Below are positions 1 to 6,107 of a stretch of 11,611 nt of DNA, piece after piece (within the stretch, counting starts at the first letter, position 1; each line of letters opens with the position of its first letter). The notes below the pieces were generated by a model, which worked only from the letters and a program-made list of their open reading frames with translations, was not told where the DNA came from and made no database searches. The stretch covers positions 1-11,611 of the forward strand of contig JBATKU010000408.1 of NCBI GenBank assembly GCA_049669725.1, written 5' to 3'. Origin of the DNA: JAFDCJ01 sp049669725 (GTDB taxonomy: Bacteria > Desulfobacterota > Desulfobacteria > Desulfobacterales > JAFDCJ01). The position numbers and the translations under genes were made by a program.

Positions 1-312
1 GAGGCGGCCGTGGTGCCGGTGGCGCATGAGATCAAGGGACGCGAACCGGATCTGTTTGTATCCCTTAAACCCGGTTATGACGCCTCGCCGGAACTGGAGA
101 AAAAAATATCGGACACCATTAGTTCAGAAATCGGAAAAATTGCCAAGCCGCGACATGTCTGGATCGTAAAGGATATGCCCAAAACCCGCTCGGGCAAAAT
201 CATGCGCCGGGTGCTGGGGGCGATTTCCAATAAAAAGGATGTCGGCGACGTCACCACCCTCGCCAATCCGGAAATTGTCGAAGAAATTAAGAAGATGGCT
301 GAAGAAAGATAG
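1..312 (+). CDS. acs: Acetyl-CoA synthetase, C-terminal fragment (cut by window edge)
   Basis: The reading frame is open from base 1 and ends at a TAG at 310-312, leaving about 103 C-terminal residues of an AMP-forming acyl-CoA synthetase. It carries the small mobile C-terminal domain with the motif PKTRSGKIMRR. The lysine of SGK (codon 196-198) is the residue needed for adenylation, and in this family it is the target of reversible acetylation. An Acs-like tail of about 30 residues follows (DVGDVTTLANPEIVEEI), the region that in Acs proteins reads 'GDTSTLADP'. This favours acetyl-CoA synthetase over PrpE. The enzyme converts acetate, ATP and CoA to acetyl-CoA, AMP and PPi in the cytoplasm. 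The second synthetase in the window (3623-5527) differs clearly in this tail. The N-terminal adenylation domain is outside the window, so substrate choice rests on the tail alone. Confidence 0.88.
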   Translation, partial: EAAVVPVAHEIKGREPDLFVSLKPGYDASPELEKKISDTISSEIGKIAKPRHVWIVKDMPKTRSGKIMRRVLGAISNKKDVGDVTTLANPEIVEEIKKMAEER

Positions 313-642
313 CCAAAATCGAAACGAGTGTTGCACCACGGTCGGGGTGCGCTAATGCTTTTACTCATTATGCTTGTAACATAATGTCTGTGCGCAGAAC
401 CGCCAATGTAATTTGGACTGCCGTCCGGATTTAGGCCCGAAGCTGACTTGAAATGGAATGCTGCGGGTCGAAAGTGCTCAATGTCGGGATGATCGCGAAA
501 ATGGCAGCCCTAAGATTTGTTTAATGCTCCAATTCATGTTCGCTAAATGAGGAGGTGATGCCGTCCCGAATGTAACCGCAAATGAGGATATGGATGAAGG
601 TTTTGTTACCAAACCAACAACGATAAACGAAAGGAGACTAGC
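313..642. other. 330-bp intergenic region between acs and the symporter gene
   Basis: No gene of credible length is visible. A short stem (GCACC at 333-337 with GGTGC at 346-350, 8-nt loop) lies 21 bp after the acs stop. It is not followed by a proper T-tract, so it is at best a weak terminator. A 7-bp dyad lies at 366-386 and is listed separately. A purine-rich AGGAGG at 550-555 precedes only a 5-codon frame. A 14-codon frame at 582-626 lacks a well-placed ribosome site. I could not identify a convincing sigma-70 or sigma-54 promoter, although one is expected here for the symporter. Confidence 0.5.
366..386. promoter_or_regulatory. Operator-like inverted repeat upstream of the symporter gene
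   Basis: CATTATG (366-372) and CATAATG (380-386) form a perfect 7-bp dyad with a 7-bp AT-rich spacer. The half-site centres are 14 bp apart, compatible with a dimeric DNA-binding regulator. It lies 256 bp before the symporter start and 53 bp after the acs stop. I found no other copy in the window's gaps, so assignment as an operator is an inference. Confidence 0.3.
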
Positions 643-2661
643 ATGGGATCTCATGTATACTGGCTATTCTTTTTCGTCCTGTGTTACTGGGGATACTGCA
701 TCACCATCGGTGTCACCGGTTACCTGAAGGCCAAAAAAGGAACCGACTACTTCATTGCCGGTCGCCAACTCAACATCTGGGTATTTGTACTGGCGGCCAC
801 GGCAACGTCGTTTAGCGGCTGGACCTTTGTCGGACATCCAGCTTTGATGTGGCGGGACGGACTTCCGTATGGATACGCATCTTTTTATGTTCTGACCATC
901 CCGATTACGGGCGTGTTCTTCCTTAAACGCCAGTGGCTGTTGGGCAAGCGTTATGGATTCGTTACACCGGGAGAGATGTATTCGCAATATATGGGAGGCG
1001 AGGCCATTCGCATTCTAACCGTCGTTGTAGCCTTGTTTTTCAGCATACCCTACCTCGGAATTCAGTTGCGAGCCTCGGGTATTTTGTTCAACGTCTTAAC
1101 CGACGGTCTGTTCTCGGTAAACGTCGGCATGTGGATGCTGGCCATCATCGTGGCGCTGTACGTCGGCCTGGGCGGATTGCGCTCAGTGGCTTACGTGGAC
1201 ACGGCCCAGTGTATTCTGCTGTGGTCGGGAATCATCGCTCTGGGTGTCATCGCGGCCGCTTTTGCCGGCGGCTTCGATGGCCTGACATCGAAATTCGGCG
1301 ACGTCGTGGTCTGGCTGAACAGCAACGGTGCGGAGGTACCCAAATGGGCCGATCCGGAGGCGGTTAAAGTATTTTTGGAAAAGGGTAAAGGTTTAATCGG
1401 TATAACACCGTTGGGTGTCACCAATAAAGTGGCCGTCCCCGGTGTGATTCAATTTGTGCCGGCCGGCGCCATGGCCAAAGGCGGCACCTGGACCGGTGTC
1501 ATGATTTTAACCTACATGTTTGCTCTGATGGGAATTCATTCCTCGCCGGCGTTTTCCATGTGGGCCTTTGCCAACAAGAACCCCAAACCCTTTCCGCTGC
1601 AGCAGGTGTGGGCTTCCACCACGGGCATTGGATTCGCCCTCATTATCTTCACCACCCTGCAGGCCATGGGCGGCTGGGTGCTGTCCTTCTTACCCAGCAG
1701 TCACGGCGCCGGGACCGTATTGCCGCTTGACAAGCTGATTAGCACAGGGGGTAACGACCTCGTGCCCTATCTGATCCACCTGATGAAAGACACCTATCCC
1801 TTCGCGGTGGGTTTACTGGCCATCTGCGCCCTGGCCGCCATGCAGTCCACCGGCGCGGCCTATATGTCGACGGCCAGCGGCATGCTGACCCGCGACATTG
1901 TCAAACGGTACTTCAAAAAAGACATGAGCGAAACCGGCCAGACCCGCTGGGGTCGTATCACCGTAACATTTGTGGTCGGATCGGCTTTGATCTTCGCCAC
2001 CCTCGTACCGGGCGCGATCGTGATGCTGGGTGCATTTGCGACGTCTTTCGGGTTTATGATGTATGTGCCCCTGATCGCCACGCTTTACTGGCCGTGGCTG
2101 ACGCGCCAGGGGGTCGTCGCCGGCCTGGTCTGCGGCATGTTCGCGGTGTTCTTGACCTTCAGGTTCGATCTCGGACTTCCCTGGGGCTACAGTCCACTGA
2201 CGATTTTTTCCGCGGGATGGGGGATCCTGTTCAACCTGCCGGTCGCCATCCTGGTGAGTTTCTTTACCCAGCCGGATAAACAGGAACAGGAACGCAAAAT
2301 GGGATATCACACCTTCATCCGGGAACATGCCAGTTTGGGGCCGGAAAAGAGGCACCTGATCAAATGGGGCTGGATCGTTACATGCGCCTGGTACTTTTTC
2401 GCCATCGGCCCCGGCTGCGTGATCGGCAACACGATCTTTGGCGATCCCGCGAAACCTGCGACCTGGATAAACGGTATGCCGTCGATCTGGATCTGGCAGA
2501 TAATCTGGTGGATTCTGGGTATCGGCATGATGTGGTTTTTGGCCTACAAATTGGAAATGTCGACCAACATCACTACCGATTTTCAAGCCTTGAAGCATGA
2601 TATCTACGAGGAAGAACCGGTGGTTGACGAGGGATCCTCGCGAGGACAGTCAGGGATATAG
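643..2661 (+). CDS. Sodium:solute symporter, SSS family (probable short-chain monocarboxylate uptake)
   Basis: This 672-residue integral membrane protein belongs to the SSS/SLC5 family, which uses the sodium gradient to import small solutes. The N-terminus shows the family pattern: a first helix near residues 5-27, then the DYFIAGRQL signature and a second helix with TATSFSGWTFVG. About 13 hydrophobic segments can be picked out up to about residue 540. Two further helices lie near 565-590 and 610-640, followed by an acidic soluble tail. At 672 residues it is longer than the usual 480-550, because of these extra helices and a large loop near 215-275. The start is backed by AAGGAG at 631-636, 6 nt before ATG. 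Placement between acs and prpE suggests acetate or propionate as substrate, but the sequence alone does not fix this. It is a plain transporter, unlike the kinase-fused family member at 8543-11317. Confidence 0.88.
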   Translation: MGSHVYWLFFFVLCYWGYCITIGVTGYLKAKKGTDYFIAGRQLNIWVFVLAATATSFSGWTFVGHPALMWRDGLPYGYASFYVLTIPITGVFFLKRQWLLGKRYGFVTPGEMYSQYMGGEAIRILTVVVALFFSIPYLGIQLRASGILFNVLTDGLFSVNVGMWMLAIIVALYVGLGGLRSVAYVDTAQCILLWSGIIALGVIAAAFAGGFDGLTSKFGDVVVWLNSNGAEVPKWADPEAVKVFLEKGKGLIGITPLGVTNKVAVPGVIQFVPAGAMAKGGTWTGVMILTYMFALMGIHSSPAFSMWAFANKNPKPFPLQQVWASTTGIGFALIIFTTLQAMGGWVLSFLPSSHGAGTVLPLDKLISTGGNDLVPYLIHLMKDTYPFAVGLLAICALAAMQSTGAAYMSTASGMLTRDIVKRYFKKDMSETGQTRWGRITVTFVVGSALIFATLVPGAIVMLGAFATSFGFMMYVPLIATLYWPWLTRQGVVAGLVCGMFAVFLTFRFDLGLPWGYSPLTIFSAGWGILFNLPVAILVSFFTQPDKQEQERKMGYHTFIREHASLGPEKRHLIKWGWIVTCAWYFFAIGPGCVIGNTIFGDPAKPATWINGMPSIWIWQIIWWILGIGMMWFLAYKLEMSTNITTDFQALKHDIYEEEPVVDEGSSRGQSGI

Positions 2662-2698
2662 CATTTAGATCTATCATCCCGTTTAAACCGCTAACTAA

Positions 2699-2728
2699 GG
2701 ATGGGGAGGTGCTTGCGCCTCCTCATCC
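2699..2728 (+). terminator. Strong hairpin between symporter and TPR lipoprotein genes
   Basis: GGATGGGGAGG (2699-2709) pairs with CCTCCTCATCC (2718-2728) through 11 positions, ten Watson-Crick pairs and one G-U, around an 8-nt loop. It begins 37 bp after the symporter stop and ends 35 bp before the lipoprotein ATG. The downstream sequence is AAACCC rather than a U-tract, so this is not a canonical intrinsic terminator. It could be an attenuating or mRNA-stabilising stem. An alternative ATG at 2701 lies inside the stem, which argues against that start for the next gene. Confidence 0.45.
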
Positions 2729-2763
2729 AAACCCTAAATATCAGGAAATCAGTTCTCCGAAAA

Positions 2764-3255
2764 ATGAAACGACTACTTACAGTTCTGATAATTTCTCTTT
2801 TCATGGCTGCCGGCTGTGGCCTTGGGGGTTCAAAGTATGACGATGCCGTTTTAGATGGCGTTTCCAATCTTAATACGGGCAAACCGGAGAAAGCACTCGA
2901 GGACTTCAATCGTGCCATAAAAATAGACCCACAGCTGGCCGGCGGCTACCTGGGACGGGCCAATACCCTCAATATGATAGGACGTTATGGAAAAGCCATT
3001 GATGACTACAATATAGTCCTTGAAATTGATCCGAAGCTGGCCAATGCTTATATCAACCGCGCCATCGCTTACAGTCATCTGGGAGAATATGAAAAAGCCA
3101 TCGCGGACTATGAAAAAGGCCTGGAACTGGATCCCAAGGCTGACAATAAACCGGGCATTTTTAAACGCCTTTTCAGCAACGATCCGAATGTCGAAAAAGG
3201 TATCCGTAATCACCTGCAGTATTTGAAGCAGAAGGTGAAAGAGCAAAGCGGCTAG
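2764..3255 (+). CDS. Small three-TPR lipoprotein
   Basis: The 163-residue product starts with a lipoprotein signal peptide: KR, a hydrophobic core, then AAGC with the lipidated cysteine at residue 18. The residue after Cys is Gly, not Asp, so retention at the inner membrane is not indicated by the E. coli rule. Three back-to-back repeats of exactly 34 residues follow (25-58, 59-92, 93-126). Each ends in a DP-containing turn (IDPQL, IDPKL, LDPKA) and has the A20-type packing residues of tetratricopeptide repeats. A basic C-terminal helix of about 35 residues follows. TPR lipoproteins act as protein-interaction scaffolds in the envelope; the partner is unknown. The frame stays open upstream to an ATG at 2701, but that start lies in a hairpin and would bury the signal peptide. 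The Shine-Dalgarno site is poor (AGGAAA, about 16 nt upstream). No functional link to the acyl-CoA genes is evident. Confidence 0.82.
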   Translation: MKRLLTVLIISLFMAAGCGLGGSKYDDAVLDGVSNLNTGKPEKALEDFNRAIKIDPQLAGGYLGRANTLNMIGRYGKAIDDYNIVLEIDPKLANAYINRAIAYSHLGEYEKAIADYEKGLELDPKADNKPGIFKRLFSNDPNVEKGIRNHLQYLKQKVKEQSG

Positions 3256-3264
3256 CGTTAAGAA

Positions 3265-3601
3265 TGTCGAATGATAAATGACGATTGTCGAATTAAGGTA
3301 TTCTATCATTACTAAATAAAGTTAGCGCGAATTTCGCTATAACGGGACATATTTCGAGTTCTGATATTTCTTGATCGACCCGCCCGCTGTTACTTAAACG
3401 CTATCGATCGCGGGCAGGTATTCGAGATTTTCTTTCAGCAACAGCTTAGTCTATAATTGACGATAGACGAATGAATATTGACTATTCGTGGATGTCGTTT
3501 CCGTCCGTTGCAGCTATGGCGGAGTCGGCTGGCTGCATCAATTAACAACTGCAAAACCGCTAGAATTCCTTAATTAGTCAGTAGTCATTCGTCATTCGTC
3601 A
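3265..3601. repeat. Heptamer inverted-repeat element A (three related 34-bp arms)
   Basis: The left arm (3265-3298) and the reverse complement of the right arm (3568-3601) match at 27 of 34 positions by hand alignment. Both end in the same TTAAGG. A third arm at 3458-3491, in the same orientation as the left one, matches the right arm at 26 of 34. Each arm is built of heptamers starting mostly with TG: TGTCGAA, TGATAAA, TGACGAT, TGTCGAA on the left; TGACGAA twice, TGACTAC and TGACTAA on the right (minus strand); TGACGAT, AGACGAA, TGAATAT and TGACTAT in the middle. The element starts 9 bp after the lipoprotein stop and ends 21 bp before the prpE ATG. The spacer encodes no credible protein. A 6-bp GCCCGC/GCGGGC stem lies around 3380-3417. 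Confidence 0.75.
3452..3457 (+). promoter_or_regulatory. Possible -10 box (TATAAT) for the prpE gene
   Basis: A perfect TATAAT lies 165 bp before the prpE start, inside repeat element A and directly before its middle arm. The bases 16-18 bp upstream are T-rich but do not form a good TTGACA. This is only a candidate; a second TTGACG at 3457-3462 has no good -10 partner. Confidence 0.25.
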
Positions 3602-3622
3602 ATCATAAAAAGGAGGATAGAC

Positions 3623-5527
3623 ATGACCAATCCTTATGAAATAGCCTACCAGCAGTCCATCGCAGACCCCGATACTTTCTGGGCCAAAGCCGCCGAGGAT
3701 TGTCACTGGTATAAAAAATGGGACAAGGTGCTCGATGAAAGTAATAAACCCTTCTACCGCTGGTTTACCGGCGGAGAACTGAACACCTGCTACAATGCCG
3801 TGGATTACCACATCGACAGCGGCCGGGGCGAGCAGAATGCCATTATCTACGACAGCCCGGTGACCGATACCATTAAAAAGTATACCTATAATCAACTGCG
3901 CGACGAGGTTGCCCGGTTCGCCGGGGCCCTGGCCGCCCGGGGGGTGGCCAAAGGCGATCGGGTGCTGATCTACATGCCGATGATTCCGGAGGCCGTTATC
4001 GCCATGCTGGCCTGCGCGCGCCTGGGTGCTGTGCATTCGGTGGTGTTCGGGGGTTTTGCCGCCAATGAACTGGCCGTGCGTATCAATGATGCCAAACCCA
4101 AGGTCATCGTATCGGCCTCCTGCGGTATCGAGGTGGCACGCGTCATTGCCTACAAACCGCTGCTGGACGAGGCGATTAATATGGCGGATTTCAAGCCGGA
4201 TCACTGCATTATCAAGCAGCGGCCGATGGCAGCGGCCGCCATGGCCGACGGCCGCGACCTGGACTGGGATGCGGTTATGGACGCTGCCCAGCCCCATGAC
4301 TGCGTGCCGGTGGCCGCGACTGACCCGTTGTATATTCTGTATACGTCCGGAACAACCGGAATACCCAAGGGGGTTGTGCGCGACAACGGCGGCCATCTGG
4401 TGGCCTTAAAGTGGACTATGGGCAACATTTACAATGTCGATACCGGTGATGTCTATTGGGCGGCATCCGATGTCGGCTGGGTGGTCGGGCATTCCTATAT
4501 TGTTTACGCGCCTTTGTTCAAGGGATGCACCACCATTATTTTTGAGGGCAAACCGGTGGGCACTCCGGATGCGGGTGCCTTCTGGCGGGTGATTTCCGAT
4601 CACAAGGTCAAGGTTATGTTTACCGCCCCCACCGCCTTCCGGGCGATTAAGCGCGAGGACCCCCAGGCGCAATTGATGCAAAACTATGACCTGTCTGAAT
4701 TTAAGGCCTTGTTTCTGGCCGGCGAACGAACGGATCCGGATACGCTCAAATGGGCTGAGAACAGCCTGCAGGTTCCGGTGATCGATCACTGGTGGCAAAC
4801 AGAGACCGGCTGGGCCATTGCCGCCAACTGCCTCGGATTGCATCACTACCCCGTCAAGGAGGGCTCACCCACCAAAGCGGCCCCGGGATGGAACCTGCAG
4901 GTGGTGGATGAGAATACCACCCCGGTGAAACCGGGCGAAATCGGGGCCCTGGTGGCCAAACTGCCCCTTCCTCCGGGAACGCTGCCGACCCTCTGGAACA
5001 ACGATCCGGGTTTTCTGGCCGCTTATATGGAGGAATTTCCCGGGTACTACAAAACAGCCGACGCCGGTTTCATCGATGAAGACGGCTACGTCTTTGTCAT
5101 GAGCCGCACGGATGATATTATCAATGTCGCCGGTCATCGTCTTTCCACCGGCGGGATGGAGGAAATTCTGGCGGATCATCCGGATGTGGCCGAGTGTGCC
5201 GTCCTGGGTGTTGACGACCAGTTGAAAGGCCAGGTCCCCATCGGTTTTCTGGTCCTCAATGCCGGGGTTAAGCGCGAGCCGGCCGACATCGTAAAGGAAG
5301 TCATCCAGATGGTCCGGGATCGAATCGGACCGGTGGCATCATTTAAAACGGCCACGGTGGTCAAACGACTGCCCAAAACCCGCTCCGGTAAAATCCTGCG
5401 GGGGACGATCCAGAAAATTGCGGATAATAAGCCGTACAAAGCGCCGGCCACCATCGACGATCCGGTTATTCTGGATGAGATGGAAGCGGCCTTAAACAAA
5501 ATCGGGTATGCCAAGTCCAAAAAATAG
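3623..5527 (+). CDS. prpE: Propionyl-CoA synthetase (AMP-forming)
   Basis: The 634-residue protein is a full-length acyl-CoA synthetase of the PrpE/ACSS3 branch, whose members are around 630 residues. It activates propionate with ATP and CoA, giving propionyl-CoA, AMP and PPi, via a propionyl-adenylate. Motifs in order: the P-loop-like YTSGTTGIPKG (240-250); DVGWVVGHSYIVYAPL; EGKPVGTPDAGAFWRV, which is typical of PrpE rather than Acs; DHWWQTETG (388-396); the hinge region SRTDDIINVAGHRL; and PKTRSGKILRG with catalytic Lys590, the usual target of reversible acylation. All key residues are present. AGGAGG at 3611-3616 sits 6 nt before the ATG. The leader contains the right arm of element A, so a folded 5' UTR is possible. 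Neighbouring acs and a symporter support a role in growth on short-chain acids. Some activity on acetate or butyrate is possible. Confidence 0.93.
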   Translation: MTNPYEIAYQQSIADPDTFWAKAAEDCHWYKKWDKVLDESNKPFYRWFTGGELNTCYNAVDYHIDSGRGEQNAIIYDSPVTDTIKKYTYNQLRDEVARFAGALAARGVAKGDRVLIYMPMIPEAVIAMLACARLGAVHSVVFGGFAANELAVRINDAKPKVIVSASCGIEVARVIAYKPLLDEAINMADFKPDHCIIKQRPMAAAAMADGRDLDWDAVMDAAQPHDCVPVAATDPLYILYTSGTTGIPKGVVRDNGGHLVALKWTMGNIYNVDTGDVYWAASDVGWVVGHSYIVYAPLFKGCTTIIFEGKPVGTPDAGAFWRVISDHKVKVMFTAPTAFRAIKREDPQAQLMQNYDLSEFKALFLAGERTDPDTLKWAENSLQVPVIDHWWQTETGWAIAANCLGLHHYPVKEGSPTKAAPGWNLQVVDENTTPVKPGEIGALVAKLPLPPGTLPTLWNNDPGFLAAYMEEFPGYYKTADAGFIDEDGYVFVMSRTDDIINVAGHRLSTGGMEEILADHPDVAECAVLGVDDQLKGQVPIGFLVLNAGVKREPADIVKEVIQMVRDRIGPVASFKTATVVKRLPKTRSGKILRGTIQKIADNKPYKAPATIDDPVILDEMEAALNKIGYAKSKK

Positions 5528-5531
5528 GAAA

Positions 5532-5703
5532 TAGGTTTCAGGTGTCAGGTGTCGGGTGTCAGGCTTCAGTATTTTGGGAGGGAACAGAGCGACAAATATA
5601 TGGATCGGAGACGATATTAGCGCGGAAAGTTACAGAGCACATGCGGTATCAGAGATACAATTGTTTGCTAACCTGACACCCGACACCTGACACCTGAAAC
5701 CTA
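5532..5703. repeat. Heptamer inverted-repeat element B (perfect 32-bp arms)
   Basis: The arms at 5532-5563 and 5672-5703 are exact reverse complements over all 32 bp and are separated by 108 bp. The left side is a tandem of heptamers: GGTTTCA, GGTGTCA, GGTGTCG, GGTGTCA, GGCTTCA (5534-5568). The right arm shows the same units inverted (TGACACC, CGACACC, TGACACC, TGAAACC). The element starts 4 bp after the prpE stop and ends 17 bp before the response-regulator ATG, so it fills almost the whole gap. Transcribed as one RNA it would form a very stable stem. There is no transposase and no clear target duplication. Confidence 0.9.
5574..5602 (+). promoter_or_regulatory. Candidate sigma-70-type promoter within element B
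   Basis: TTGGGA (5574-5579) and TATATG (5597-5602) are separated by 17 bp, with four of six matches to each consensus box. It would start transcription about 110 bp before the receiver gene, inside the spacer of the inverted repeat. The match is modest and could be chance. Confidence 0.22.
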
Positions 5704-5720
5704 AATGAAAGAAACTGTTC

Positions 5721-6107
5721 ATGCCAAAAGAAATCCTGATAGTGGATGATGAACCGAGCATTGTCGTCCCCATCCAGTTTCTGATGGAACAGCAGGGCTA
5801 CAGCGTCTTGGTGGCCGAAAATGGTGAAGATGCCCTGGACGCGATCTATAAATACAAACCGGACCTGATCCTGCTTGACATCATGCTTCCCAGAATTGAC
5901 GGATATGAGGTTTGTGAAATCGTCCGCCTGAATCCGGAATACCGTGGTATTAAAATAATTTTTTTGACTGCCAAGGGCCGTGAGGTGGAAATCGCCAAAG
6001 GTCTATCCCTGGGAGCAGACGCCTATATTACCAAACCCTTCTCGAACACCGAACTTGTCGCCAAAGTCCAAGAGCTTTTAGATAATACCAATGAAATTAC
6101 CGGGTAG
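5721..6107 (+). CDS. Stand-alone receiver-domain response regulator (CheY-like)
   Basis: The 128-residue protein is a single receiver domain with no output domain. Its acidic pocket residues Asp9-Asp10, the phospho-acceptor Asp53 (LLDIMLP), Thr83 (FLTAK) and Lys105 (ITKPF) are all in place, so it should be phosphorylatable. Such proteins act by binding a partner protein or as intermediates in a phosphorelay. The gene is preceded by element B and only a weak ribosome site (GAAAG). Its last codons overlap the next gene by 17 bp (6091-6107), which points to translational coupling and a shared pathway with the pseudokinase-exonuclease. The most obvious phosphodonor in view is the SSS-histidine kinase at 8543-11317, which has no receiver of its own; that pairing is inferred. 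It is not a CrbR-type regulator, since there is no helix-turn-helix. Confidence 0.92.
   Translation: MPKEILIVDDEPSIVVPIQFLMEQQGYSVLVAENGEDALDAIYKYKPDLILLDIMLPRIDGYEVCEIVRLNPEYRGIKIIFLTAKGREVEIAKGLSLGADAYITKPFSNTELVAKVQELLDNTNEITG

Noticed and set aside
484..515. Sigma-54-type promoter (TGGCA near 504) upstream of the symporter
   Set aside because: The required GC ten bases after the GG is missing (AT is found), so the -12 element is not met.
582..626. 14-codon frame just before the symporter, a possible leader peptide
   Set aside because: It has no well-spaced ribosome site, no run of regulatory codons and no attenuator stem after it; a frame this short is expected by chance.
1813..2598. 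261-codon open frame on the minus strand opposite the symporter
   Set aside because: It is antisense to a conserved membrane protein, and its product is hydrophilic and low-complexity (Gly, Asp, Arg, His), typical of a shadow frame.
2701..2763. Upstream ATG start giving a 184-residue TPR protein
   Set aside because: The ATG sits inside an 11-pair hairpin, and the extension would place 21 residues before a good lipoprotein signal peptide.
3599..4396. 265-codon open frame on the minus strand opposite prpE
   Set aside because: It lies wholly antisense to a clear full-length PrpE, its translation is rich in His, Gly and Arg without domain features, and it has no ribosome site. It is a codon-bias shadow.
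5532..5703. CRISPR array or classical insertion sequence at the repeat elements
   Set aside because: The units are 7 bp in direct contact without unique spacers, no cas gene is present, and there is no transposase. The TA at both ends of element B is part of the palindrome, so it cannot be read as a target duplication.
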